Translations under genes and position numbers: made by a program
Source: Oscillospiraceae bacterium
GTDB lineage: Bacteria > Bacillota > Clostridia > Oscillospirales > Oscillospiraceae
NCBI GenBank assembly: GCA_916988195.3
Contig: CAKASQ030000069.1
Location: 1-64,000 of the forward strand
Direction of reading: 5' to 3'
Length of the DNA stretch: 64,000 nucleotides
Notes under the pieces: generated by a model
Database searches by the model: none
What the model was told of the DNA's origin: nothing
Seen by the model: only the letters and a program-made list of their open reading frames with translations
In this document: positions 42,145-49,852 of the stretch, in pieces
Numbering within the stretch: the stretch's first letter is position 1
Layout: the number at the start of each line of letters is the position of its first letter

Positions 42145-42684
42145 ATGTTATGTGAAGTACCATTAACCAAAGAACAACAGGCATTTGCCACTGATCATCA
42201 CGGACTGGTCTACAAGTTCCTGAATGAAAACCATCTGCCGGAAGATGAATTTTATGATGTGGTTGTTTTCGCATACTTAAAGGCAGTAAAAGATTACTTC
42301 AACTCTCCATCTGCACAAAAATTCTCTTTTAGCACAATCGCCACACGACAAATGAAATTCCGGCTCTATGATTACTTCCGCACCCAGGAGCGCCGCAAGC
42401 GCAATATGGAGGTTCTCAGTATTCACGTCGGATTATATCCCGATGGTGCACCTTTAGAAGATACCATTCCTGCCCATGACCCAATCATGCAGCAGTTGGA
42501 AATGGATCTTCTGCTCCACGAGCTGGCCGGCAGAGTCTCCAAGCAGCAAATGGATATTGTTCATCTGAAACAGGGCGGCTATGGTCTCCGTGAGATTGCC
42601 CGCACCCAGAAGGTTCCCATGCGGCGCATTAAAGAGTTGCTGGCTGAAGTCCACGATGTACTGCTGGACATTTGCTATGGATGA
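42145..42684 (+). CDS. Sigma-70-like factor of the element (2)
   Basis: The 179-aa protein follows AAGGAGGA. The N-terminal part (DHHGLVYKFLNENHLPEDEFY, FSFSTIATRQMKFRLYDYF) resembles sigma region 2 and the C-terminal part (YGLREIARTQKVPMRRIKELL) region 4. It resembles the sigma-like gene at 35844 but only distantly. It may drive element promoters. Confidence 0.65.
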   Translation: MLCEVPLTKEQQAFATDHHGLVYKFLNENHLPEDEFYDVVVFAYLKAVKDYFNSPSAQKFSFSTIATRQMKFRLYDYFRTQERRKRNMEVLSIHVGLYPDGAPLEDTIPAHDPIMQQLEMDLLLHELAGRVSKQQMDIVHLKQGGYGLREIARTQKVPMRRIKELLAEVHDVLLDICYG

Positions 42685-42747
42685 ACCCATTACAGATAAG
42701 AAATACCCTTACATCCACATTTTCAAAAAGATTGGAGGTCAAACCGA

Positions 42748-42993
42748 ATGAAGAAAGAAAAGAAACAGATCGTTTTGAATGGCTCTCTGCTGCGTCCGCT
42801 GTCTGTTGGGCGTGGTGCGCTTCTGCACGCCGGAGGAAACATCTACCATACTTCGCGTGTGGTGACGATTCTGGAGGAGTCGGAGGATTGCGTCCGTTTT
42901 GAAACGCAGAACTCCCACTACCATCTGTCCATGTCCCCTTTTCCGCTGGCGGCTGTCAGTCCGCTCCCTGTGAGATTGGCCGCATGTGCGTGA
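42748..42993 (+). CDS. Small 81-aa protein, unknown
   Basis: The ATG follows TTGGAGG. The product has a beta-rich pattern (GRGALLHAGGNIYHTSRVVTI, CVRFETQNSHYHLSM) that fits a small SH3- or OB-like fold. I do not recognise it. A terminator lies between it and the next gene. Confidence 0.5.
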   Translation: MKKEKKQIVLNGSLLRPLSVGRGALLHAGGNIYHTSRVVTILEESEDCVRFETQNSHYHLSMSPFPLAAVSPLPVRLAACA

Positions 42994-43049
42994 AGGGACT
43001 GTAAATGGTTTGGAACAGCCGGCTCCCGCTGACTATTCCACAAGTTCTG

Positions 43050-43084
43050 GCCGTGGCGGATACCATTCCGTCACGGCTCTTTTT
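43050..43084 (+). terminator. Intrinsic terminator before the YkgJ-like gene
   Basis: GCCGTG and CACGGC arms enclose an inner CGGA/TCCG stem, followed by TCTTTTT. The ribosome binding site TGGAGG of the next gene comes right after the T run. Confidence 0.7.
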
Positions 43085-43097
43085 ATGGAGGAACAAA

Positions 43098-43781
43098 ATG
43101 AATGAAGAAATCATGAATGAGATCCAACCAGTCCGCCCCAAAGACCAGTTTCCCTTTTCCTGCCGTCAATGCGGGGCATGCTGCCGCAATATTGAAGGCT
43201 GTGTAATGGTGGAAAGTCTGGATGCCTACCGTCTGGCTCGCTATCTCCGAACAAAAGGTGAGCTCATCGAAGGAATAGAGGATTTCCTGTTCCGCTACTG
43301 CGATCCGGAACCTCTGACCGAAGAAGGCTTCCCTATCTATATGCTCAAGACAAAAGCCCCAAACGGCTCCTGTATCTTCCTTATGGATGGTCGCTGTTCC
43401 GTCTACCCTGCCCGTACCCGTACCTGCCGTATCTATCCTCTTACCGTAGGTCCAGGGGAGCGTGGCCGTGATTTTGAATACTGCCTGTGTCTGGACCGGC
43501 ACCGGAGCCACTTTACCGGCAGCCGGGTATCCGTCAAGGACTGGTTGTATCAGAATTTTAAGAGGGAAGACAAAGAATATGTAAAGCGGGAATATGAGAT
43601 TGCCACCGAACTGGGCAAACTGATGCGCGCCATTGACCCTGCCATGCGGCAAGGCATTGTATTCAAGGTACTCTACTACCGCTATTACAATTTTGATTTA
43701 GACCAGCCTTTTCAGCCTCAGTATGAGCAGAATAACCGACACCTGTTAGCAGACCTGCACCGGATTGCCGGGGAACAGTAA
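43098..43781 (+). CDS. YkgJ-family cysteine-cluster protein
   Basis: Start ATG at 43098 follows TGGAGG. The 227-aa protein carries the CxxCGxCC-type motif (FSCRQCGACCRNIEGC, about residues 20-35), a second pair region with C-I-F and RCSVYPARTRTCRIYPL, and CLCLD, all typical of YkgJ/Fe-S or zinc cluster proteins (UPF0153-like). The family is thought to bind a metal cluster, and its role is unknown. Confidence 0.75.
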   Translation: MNEEIMNEIQPVRPKDQFPFSCRQCGACCRNIEGCVMVESLDAYRLARYLRTKGELIEGIEDFLFRYCDPEPLTEEGFPIYMLKTKAPNGSCIFLMDGRCSVYPARTRTCRIYPLTVGPGERGRDFEYCLCLDRHRSHFTGSRVSVKDWLYQNFKREDKEYVKREYEIATELGKLMRAIDPAMRQGIVFKVLYYRYYNFDLDQPFQPQYEQNNRHLLADLHRIAGEQ

Positions 43782-43816
43782 AAGGCAAATGGCTTTTAGA
43801 AAGGGGGCCTTATTTT

Positions 43817-44245
43817 ATGAATTTACACGAAACAGCAATGGGGCAAAGATTTTTTAATGTTCAGCTCCCCGCACTGATTAACACACTCAAAGACATTGCG
43901 GCGGCGCTTTCCCGCCCTGCACCATCTGCTATATCCTTTCCGGCAGACCCACGCTTTCTCACTTCGCTCTATTACGGCGAATATGAAGCAGATGTGTTCA
44001 AGCCCGATAAACGCTTCACACCTTTTAACCAGACAGTACAACAGAAAGAAAAAGCTCTGCTTCCGCTGCTCTCCAGCGAGGCGTCCATCGCTTTTGAACA
44101 GTATCAGACTGCGGTACAATGCCGCAATTCTGCTGTATTGGAGCAGGCATACGCCTCTGGTTACCGTACCGCTGTGCAGATGTTTGCGGCAGGCTTAGGC
44201 CCACAGCCGCCAATACCGGAACATGAGGAGGATAGCAATGGATGA
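43817..44245 (+). CDS. Unknown 142-aa ICE protein
   Basis: The ATG follows AAAGGGGGCC. The product is helical, with a segment IAFEQYQTAVQCRNSAVLEQAYASG near the middle and an acidic tail. No family recognised. Its end overlaps the start of the next gene, which suggests a coupled pair. Confidence 0.45.
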   Translation: MNLHETAMGQRFFNVQLPALINTLKDIAAALSRPAPSAISFPADPRFLTSLYYGEYEADVFKPDKRFTPFNQTVQQKEKALLPLLSSEASIAFEQYQTAVQCRNSAVLEQAYASGYRTAVQMFAAGLGPQPPIPEHEEDSNG

Positions 44246-44723
44246 GAACAGACTGCCCGAACTGCCCCAGGAATCTTTTCGGCCAATGATCGCACAATCA
44301 GTCCAACTGGAACAGTTTTTGGGGGAAGAACTGATTTTTTGCTTTCGGGATCTTGATGGCGTCCATACCTTTACTACCTGCTATGGCGATATCTACAAAA
44401 CAGTCAACGCACTGCGGGACTATGTCCGGCTTTTGGAATCGGTGTGCGATCAGTGGGAGCTGACTGGATTCCATCGTGCTACCTATGAGTACCATGCCGA
44501 AAAGCTTCGTAAAATTGCGGATAAGCTGCAAGCTGGTATCGGCTACGACTATGACAAAGCCGTGGAAAGATGCAAAAAGAAACGAGCCAAAAAGTCCCAC
44601 AGCAGCGATGTCGGGGAAGATGCCCTTCTGCTGACAGTACAGGCTGCCAACAAGTCCGCTGACAATAAAAAGGAGGCTGCGCCTTATGAGGAAGATACCC
44701 CTTGGGAACCTGAACTCGAATAA
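44238..44723 (+). CDS. Unknown 161-aa ICE protein
   Basis: The start ATG at 44238 (MDENRLPELP) follows GAGGAGG and overlaps the previous stop. The product has a mixed N-terminus, a long helix (residues of about 75-110, EYHAEKLRKIADKLQAGIGYD) and a basic then acidic C-terminus. No recognised family. A further small frame begins inside its end. Confidence 0.45.
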   Translation: MDENRLPELPQESFRPMIAQSVQLEQFLGEELIFCFRDLDGVHTFTTCYGDIYKTVNALRDYVRLLESVCDQWELTGFHRATYEYHAEKLRKIADKLQAGIGYDYDKAVERCKKKRAKKSHSSDVGEDALLLTVQAANKSADNKKEAAPYEEDTPWEPELE

Positions 44724-44868
44724 CCCTATAAAAACATCTGTTAAAAAGTATCATGCAAGCGTTGCCCGGCAATCTTCCAGAGAACGGAACCGATTGCTGG
44801 CCTGCAAGAGCTTTGCGTTTATCCACGCCAATGTGCATAAGCACTGCCGCCACTTCCGGCGCGGATAG
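44686..44868 (+). CDS. Possible 60-aa basic protein
   Basis: An ATG 11 bp after AAAGGAGG opens a frame overlapping the last 38 bases of the previous gene. The product is basic (KTSVKKYHASVARQSSRERN, ending NVHKHCRHFRRG) and similar in character, though not in sequence, to the 48-aa protein at 34502. A very stable hairpin covers its end. Overlap and small size make it uncertain. Confidence 0.4.
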   Translation: MRKIPLGNLNSNNPIKTSVKKYHASVARQSSRERNRLLACKSFAFIHANVHKHCRHFRRG

Positions 44869-44879
44869 CCGCCCGGAAG
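44853..44879 (+). other. Stable GC-rich hairpin without T run
   Basis: CTTCCGG-c-GCGG and CCGC-CCGGAAG form an 11-bp stem with an ATAG loop. No T run follows, so it is not a normal terminator; it may protect mRNA or affect translation of the next gene, whose start is 20 bp downstream. Confidence 0.5.
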
Positions 44880-44898
44880 CTACCCACGGAGGATGCCT

Positions 44899-45438
44899 AT
44901 GGAACGAGATGAACTACGCACCACTTTAGTGAACCATCTGGAAACCCTGCGGCGCAATCTGCAGATCGTATCCATGGAGGTGCTGAAAACCAAGTACAAA
45001 AAACCATTTGATGCCCTGCGGCAAGACATCTGTAAAGCCGCTACCGCCTATACCCGCTTTCTGGTATTTGACGGTATGCGGATCAAACACAAATACTTTG
45101 ATGAGGCTGTACCCTATATCGATACAGCTGTGAAGCAAACCAAGCGGCTCAAACAGATTTCAGATGCTGCCTTTCAGCGTCAGGATATTGACGAGATCGA
45201 ATCCCTCGCCCTTGCCTTGCGCAAAGAGATAGAAGCAGCTCTGCAGCCCTTCTATATGGGACATATGTGCCTTTATGTGACGCCGGAATGCTTTGACGAC
45301 CCGCCCAAGACGCCGGAAGTCTACAACGATGCAACCGCCTGCGTCTGGCGGGATGGTACATGGCAGCTTCTGGAGGATACCAGCAAAGGGTTCCTGCTCT
45401 TTGTTCAATCCAAATCCAAGGAGGAAGCTGCCGCATGA
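44899..45438 (+). CDS. Unknown 179-aa helical ICE protein
   Basis: The ATG follows CGGAGGA. The product is almost entirely helical with an amphipathic N-terminal half (TLVNHLETLRRNLQIVSMEV, DIDEIESLALALRKEIEAAL) and a short Trp/Asp C-terminal part. No family recognised. It overlaps the following gene in an ATGA arrangement. Confidence 0.45.
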   Translation: MERDELRTTLVNHLETLRRNLQIVSMEVLKTKYKKPFDALRQDICKAATAYTRFLVFDGMRIKHKYFDEAVPYIDTAVKQTKRLKQISDAAFQRQDIDEIESLALALRKEIEAALQPFYMGHMCLYVTPECFDDPPKTPEVYNDATACVWRDGTWQLLEDTSKGFLLFVQSKSKEEAAA

Positions 45439-45980
45439 AAAATACATCCCAGCAATATCTAAACAGCGAAGCACACGGTTATCTCATGGAGGCCAAAGCC
45501 TGCAAGCTTTTGCTCAAAGACTTGGAGCGCATCCGCGCCAAGCTCAAGCGGCACATCGAAAAGGAAGCCGCAGACCGCGAGGCAGAATTTGAAGCAGCTA
45601 TGCAATACCATAGCGAAAGCGACATCCAGGAAGCCTACGGCTGGGAATTTATCAGCGAACAGCAATATGAACGCTATCTGGAATTGTTCCGTCAAGGCCG
45701 CAAGGCACTTGATGAACACAGCCCCTCTGTTACAGAGCTGGCTCTCTCCATCCTGAACCGCATCTTTCAGGATATTGATAGAGACTGCCGCCAATGCGAG
45801 TTTGAAGCCCTGTCGCCGGAAGAACAGCTTGCCGAGTTGAAGCGTGCTGAAGAATCCAAGCAGGCATGGAGGCAGTATATCGCCAGTCTGAAAGAAATGG
45901 TCGGCTCTATGACTGGAAAGACCAATGACCACACTGCGTCAAAAAATGCAGCAACTATACACAAGGAGGATGCAAAATGA
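45435..45980 (+). CDS. Unknown 181-aa helical ICE protein
   Basis: The ATG overlaps the TGA of the preceding gene. The product is rich in Glu, Lys and Ala helices, likely a coiled coil (LLLKDLERIRAKLKRHIEKE). No recognised domain. It overlaps the next gene by four bases, so three consecutive genes are coupled. Confidence 0.45.
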   Translation: MKNTSQQYLNSEAHGYLMEAKACKLLLKDLERIRAKLKRHIEKEAADREAEFEAAMQYHSESDIQEAYGWEFISEQQYERYLELFRQGRKALDEHSPSVTELALSILNRIFQDIDRDCRQCEFEALSPEEQLAELKRAEESKQAWRQYIASLKEMVGSMTGKTNDHTASKNAATIHKEDAK

Positions 45981-47071
45981 AAATTCACGAAGATCGTTCT
46001 CATATGAATATTGATACCAGATGGTTTGAAAAAGGCTATGCCAAAGAAGACGTCCACTCCCTACGCCTGCAGTCTCTATGCACCGAAGCAGAGGCAGCAG
46101 CAAACAAACAGTTTTATGACAGCCACACCCGCGAAGAATGGGAGCAGTATATCCGTCAGGCAAGTTTGGAGAGCAGCGCAGCAATGAAACCCGTCATGGA
46201 AGCCATCGCACAGGACTTTGTCTGCTACCAGTATGACGAAAATATCCCTGTGTCCTATGGCAGCGACCGATGGGATCTGTACTTCTGGTGTAATCCCTTT
46301 AACGGCGCCGCAAACGCATCCGAACGGGATTTCTCATATTTCACGCTGACCTTTAACGAACGTCAGATGCTGGAGAAACGAAGAAAAATCTGTCAACAGG
46401 TGCTGGATCTCCTATGCTCACGCTTTCAGGAGCATCCTAATCTCGATGTAGCCGTACAGTATTCCATATGGTTTGACCATCCAAAGATCCACGATGCGGT
46501 GGAGCGCGCAAAGCCCCGTCTGCATGGCCTGCGCTGTATTCAGGACCAAAAAGAAGGAAAGCTGCTCCTGCAGGACGGTGCCCTGCTCTTCAAGCCAAAA
46601 TACGCAAAGAAATATACCCGCACGCTGAGCCAGAGCCAGATTTTGTCCCTTAGTTGGGAACTGGGCGTAGAGGACGGAGAGCCTGATACCGATGCTGCAC
46701 CTGTTACCTTGCCTTACAAGAAATTTGGTGCCACGCACCCCATCCAGCTGCAGGTGACTTCCTACCTGAATGGAAACCTTGCCATACAAATGGTGACATT
46801 GGAAAGCGGTGACCCGGAACCCTGGGCGACTCTCACCGTCAACCTGCCCGGCCAACGGCAAAAAGACCATGCCTTTATCGACACCAATGCCGATTCGGAA
46901 TTTCCCACCTGGCTCATACGACATGGTCTGGCTATCCCAACCGGTCACACCATGCAGAGTGGGTTCTGCACCTATCCTGAATATCGTTTTCGTGCCAACC
47001 GGCTGCAGGAACTGGATCCGGAAGGGTATGCAGGCTACCTGAAAAACTTTGAAAGGCGGTGCAGCGCATGA
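45977..47071 (+). CDS. DUF4313-like protein with extra N-terminal domain
   Basis: The 364-aa product overlaps its neighbours on both sides by ATGA junctions. Residues of about 245-355 (IQLQVTSYLNGNLAIQMV, ATLTVNLPGQ, AFIDTNADSEFPTWLIRHGLA) resemble DUF4313 proteins of mobile elements. The N-terminal 230 residues are a separate unrecognised domain. Its C-terminal domain is paralogous to the N-terminal half of the gene at 47520. Confidence 0.55.
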   Translation: MKIHEDRSHMNIDTRWFEKGYAKEDVHSLRLQSLCTEAEAAANKQFYDSHTREEWEQYIRQASLESSAAMKPVMEAIAQDFVCYQYDENIPVSYGSDRWDLYFWCNPFNGAANASERDFSYFTLTFNERQMLEKRRKICQQVLDLLCSRFQEHPNLDVAVQYSIWFDHPKIHDAVERAKPRLHGLRCIQDQKEGKLLLQDGALLFKPKYAKKYTRTLSQSQILSLSWELGVEDGEPDTDAAPVTLPYKKFGATHPIQLQVTSYLNGNLAIQMVTLESGDPEPWATLTVNLPGQRQKDHAFIDTNADSEFPTWLIRHGLAIPTGHTMQSGFCTYPEYRFRANRLQELDPEGYAGYLKNFERRCSA

Positions 47072-47391
47072 AATATAAGGCAGTTTATGATGTACTGAAT
47101 GAAAGGCGGCAGACTACCCCCGGTTTCTGTTACCATGACCGCAGCGGCTGGCGTGCTTACCCCAAAACCTACATGACCATGCAGTGCCCTTTATGGATTA
47201 TTGCTGAAGATGCTGCCACGGGCAGGCGTCTGTGGATCACCCAGGAGGGCACCCGATTTAGCATTTCCATTCGAAGGATGGATGAACAGGGGCGTAACTA
47301 TGGCCCTACCTATCGCATTACTTGTGAAAACAGGACAAAGCTGGCTCAGGTTCTGCGCTATCAGTTCGAGTCAAAGACTTTGGCTGTGTAG
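47068..47391 (+). CDS. 107-aa protein paralogous to the C-terminal half of the 47520 product
   Basis: The ATG overlaps the previous stop. The 107-aa product has a DRSGWRAYPKTYMTMQCPLWI segment and a beta-rich end. The same pattern (YSGWRCPDGVSTTLPLWI) recurs in the C-terminal half of the protein at 47520. Function unknown. Confidence 0.5.
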   Translation: MKYKAVYDVLNERRQTTPGFCYHDRSGWRAYPKTYMTMQCPLWIIAEDAATGRRLWITQEGTRFSISIRRMDEQGRNYGPTYRITCENRTKLAQVLRYQFESKTLAV

Positions 47392-47460
47392 CTGACGATG
47401 ACCAGAGAGGAACTGCATTCCTCTCCCTGCTCCGGTTTCCTTGTTCGGAACACACACTAA

Positions 47461-47505
47461 GAAGCACCGGCAATCTGCATTTTTGCAGGCGTCCGGTGCT
47501 TCTTT
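47461..47505 (+). terminator. Terminator-like hairpin touching a ribosome binding site
   Basis: A 10-bp perfect stem (GAAGCACCGG and its complement) with an inner CTGC/GCAG stem is followed by TTT and then at once by GGAGG of the next gene. The hairpin may reduce both read-through and translation. Confidence 0.65.
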
Positions 47506-47519
47506 GGAGGAAAACGCTT

Positions 47520-48227
47520 ATGAATACTCTCGCATTTACGCTGGGCGAACACCGAGCCCAGCTGACTTTGAAAATCAGTACATATCCCAACGGCAATCTC
47601 GCCATCAAACTTTATGAAAAGGATCACGGCATCCTAATTTTTTGGGAAACCCTTACCACCAACTTAACCGGATTCCGCCCCGACCACTGCGCTTTCATCA
47701 ATATAAAAGCCGCAGACGGACTTTTTCCGGTCTGGCTATCAGACAATCACCTTGCGGAACCTACCGGACAAATTCTTGAATCGAATGGCCGTCTTTACCC
47801 TGAATACCTGTTTTATGGCAAAGAATTGGACGCCCTGGACCATGAGGGGCACACCCTCTACATCCGGCATCAGAAAGGCGAGCTGGGGCGCCGCTTTGAG
47901 CGGCTATATCTTGCCCTGCGCCGGCTGGCACGAGAAATCAATGAGTTCAGCTACACTGATTACAGCGGCTGGCGGTGTCCAGATGGGGTTTCCACCACCC
48001 TGCCCCTCTGGATCGAGGCGTCTGACCCTTCTCATGGCCGCAAATTCATCTTCACACAGAAAGGACCCGCACTCCAGACTACCATCCGCTATGCCGATGG
48101 TACGAAAAAGCAGCGCATCTACCGGCGTAAAGAGGACATGGCTGCCGAACTGATGACCATGTTTCAGGAGGAATTGCGTGTCTACCCTCCCTGGTCTGAA
48201 GACCGGAGGAATCGGTACGAATATTAA
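47520..48227 (+). CDS. Fused DUF4313-like protein
   Basis: The ATG at 47520 follows TTTGGAGG. The 235-aa product joins an N-terminal DUF4313-like domain (LTLKISTYPNGNLAIKLY, TTNLTGFRPDHCAFINIKAADGL, similar to residues 245-355 of the 45977 product) to a C-terminal domain like the 47068 product. It thus looks like a fused second copy of that gene pair. Function unknown. Confidence 0.55.
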   Translation: MNTLAFTLGEHRAQLTLKISTYPNGNLAIKLYEKDHGILIFWETLTTNLTGFRPDHCAFINIKAADGLFPVWLSDNHLAEPTGQILESNGRLYPEYLFYGKELDALDHEGHTLYIRHQKGELGRRFERLYLALRRLAREINEFSYTDYSGWRCPDGVSTTLPLWIEASDPSHGRKFIFTQKGPALQTTIRYADGTKKQRIYRRKEDMAAELMTMFQEELRVYPPWSEDRRNRYEY

Positions 48228-48253
48228 AGGTAGTAAAATAGGAGGACATCATC

Positions 48254-48910
48254 ATGAAGATCCGTATCTATCCCCAATCCCTGTTGGAAACCGTATGGCA
48301 GCAGGACAAACTGCTGTTTACCCCAGAGGCAGCGCAACCACCCTTGTGTCTTCGGTGTGGTCAGCCGCTGGACCGCAGGCTGGTCATCAACGCCCTGAGC
48401 CGCTATGCAGATGTCCATATCTGCGAGGCGTGCGGTATGGATGAAGCCCTGCGTGATGCCAACCGTTGCCCACTCCCCCTAACAGAATGGGCAGCTGTCA
48501 AAAACGGTTTGAGCCAGCAGCGGACCGATTTTGAAGATCCGCTGCTGACTACTTCCTGCACCTTTGAATATCTGTTTCAGCAAGGCTCCCGTCCTGCCAG
48601 CGAGATAGCCTATTCCCGTTCTGATTATGATGGATGGAAATGGTGGACCACCTGGCATCAGTGCCAAAAGGATACGCCTGTTCTGGAAGTTGCCCGTGAA
48701 ATTGATGCTTTTCAGAATGCGCTGTTCCAACTGCCGGAGTTTCGGAATTTGGACACGCTGACACGGTTCTGTCGAGGGTACGCCCAGCCCACCAGCGAGC
48801 CCACCGAATTCAATCTGTATTCGGAAACTGCCCACTTTTATATCTGGCTGCGGCTAGTCACCCGGCATCGAGATTATAATGCCTATGTGCATTATTATCT
48901 GAAAGGTTAA
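48254..48910 (+). CDS. Zinc-ribbon protein, unknown
   Basis: The ATG follows TAGGAGG. The 218-aa product has a zinc-ribbon-like pair of knuckles at about residues 32-60 (CLRCGQPLDRR; HICEACGMDEAL). The rest is helical and aromatic. No family recognised. It ends the accessory block and is followed by a strong terminator. Confidence 0.5.
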   Translation: MKIRIYPQSLLETVWQQDKLLFTPEAAQPPLCLRCGQPLDRRLVINALSRYADVHICEACGMDEALRDANRCPLPLTEWAAVKNGLSQQRTDFEDPLLTTSCTFEYLFQQGSRPASEIAYSRSDYDGWKWWTTWHQCQKDTPVLEVAREIDAFQNALFQLPEFRNLDTLTRFCRGYAQPTSEPTEFNLYSETAHFYIWLRLVTRHRDYNAYVHYYLKG

Positions 48911-48918
48911 AAGTTTGC

Positions 48919-48967
48919 AACGCACTGGATACAGTATGCCTATCAGCTCTGTATTCGGTGCGTTTTT
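48919..48967 (+). terminator. Strong terminator ending the accessory region
   Basis: AACGCAC and GTGCGTT arms, plus an inner GATACAG/CTGTAT stem, are followed by TTTTTC. It separates the ICE core from the cargo region. Confidence 0.75.
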
Positions 48968-49010
48968 CTCTATGAAATAGTTATTTATTTTGCTATGTAC
49001 TTATAAAAGC

Positions 49011-49039
49011 TTGTTGCAAAAGTCAACCCGCTATATAAT
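49011..49039 (+). promoter_or_regulatory. Promoter upstream of the two-component genes
   Basis: TTGTTG (49011-49016) and TATAAT (49034-49039) are separated by 17 bp. It lies 135 bp before the response regulator. Confidence 0.55.
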
Positions 49040-49074
49040 TATGAAGAAATATATTTTTCAAAATCTGTCCGTTG

Positions 49075-49093
49075 TAATATTTCGCAGACATTT
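49075..49093. repeat. TAATATTTCG..GACATTT repeat, left copy
   Basis: TAATATTTCGCAGACATTT recurs as TAATATTTCGTGGACATTT at 54204-54222 just beyond the ABC permease gene. The two copies bracket the two-component/ABC module. Confidence 0.4.
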
Positions 49094-49131
49094 GCCTGTT
49101 ATAATATCCGCAAAAGCAAAGGAAGTTGAGG

Positions 49132-49154
49132 ATTTTTTGAGATTTACCATATAT
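49132..49154 (+). promoter_or_regulatory. Shared operator-like element before the response regulator
   Basis: GATTTTTTGAGATTTACCAT is repeated with little change as GATTTTTGAGATTTATCATT at 50950-50972 before the ABC gene. The sites precede exactly the two units a response regulator of this type would control. Confidence 0.45.
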
Positions 49155-49174
49155 CATATAAAGAACGGAGGTGC

Positions 49175-49852
49175 ATGATTTTGAATCCTAAATTACTGAT
49201 CGTTGATGATGAACGCGGTATTGTTGATATGATACAGAGTTATTTTCAAACACAATATGATATTCTGACTGCTTATAGCGGACAAGAAGCGCTCAAAAAA
49301 GTAGCCTGCAAACCAGATTTAATTTTATTGGACATCAATATGCCGGGAATGGATGGTCTGACTGTATGCCAGCAGATACGGGAACACATTGCCTGTCCCA
49401 TTCTTTTTTTGACTGCTCGTATTGAATCCAGCGATAAGATCATTGGATTTCAGGCTGGGGCGGATGATTATATCGTCAAGCCCTTTGATTTGGATGAATT
49501 GGGGGCGCGTATTGCCGCACATCTGCGCCGGGAGCAGCGACGCCAAAATAATTCGGCAGTGCGCTTCTTTGGTGAATTGATACTGGATTATTCCGCCCGA
49601 ACAGTTACAATCAATAATCTGAACATCCCTCTATCTAAGAGGGAGTTTGAGATTGTAGAACTTTTATCCCTCAATGCAGGACAGGTTTTTGACCGCGAGC
49701 GAATTTATGAGCTTGTGTGGGGCTTGGATGGGGACGGAAACAGCGATACAATTATGGAGCACATTCGGAAAATACGCGCTAAATTTGCAGCACATACATT
49801 GCACAATTACATTGAAACGGTTTGGGGGTGTGGTTATCGGTGGAACGCCTAA
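49175..49852 (+). CDS. OmpR-family response regulator
   Basis: The ATG follows CGGAGGTG. The 225-aa protein has a receiver domain (residues 5-118; VDDERG, phospho-acceptor Asp53 in LLDINMPGMDG, later Lys in VKPFDLDEL) and a winged-helix output domain (about 130-222; LSKREFEIVELLSLN, YIETVWGCGYRW). It overlaps the kinase gene and probably controls the adjoining ABC exporter. Confidence 0.9.
   Translation: MILNPKLLIVDDERGIVDMIQSYFQTQYDILTAYSGQEALKKVACKPDLILLDINMPGMDGLTVCQQIREHIACPILFLTARIESSDKIIGFQAGADDYIVKPFDLDELGARIAAHLRREQRRQNNSAVRFFGELILDYSARTVTINNLNIPLSKREFEIVELLSLNAGQVFDRERIYELVWGLDGDGNSDTIMEHIRKIRAKFAAHTLHNYIETVWGCGYRWNA

Noticed and set aside
44853-44879. Strong GC-rich hairpin as terminator
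   Set aside because: No T run follows on either strand, so I list it as a hairpin only.
48990-49178. A 62-codon frame (44 codons from its inner ATG) before the response regulator
   Set aside because: It has no ribosome binding site, its ATG lies two bases after the -10 box, and it ends on the regulator's start; I treat it as leader DNA.
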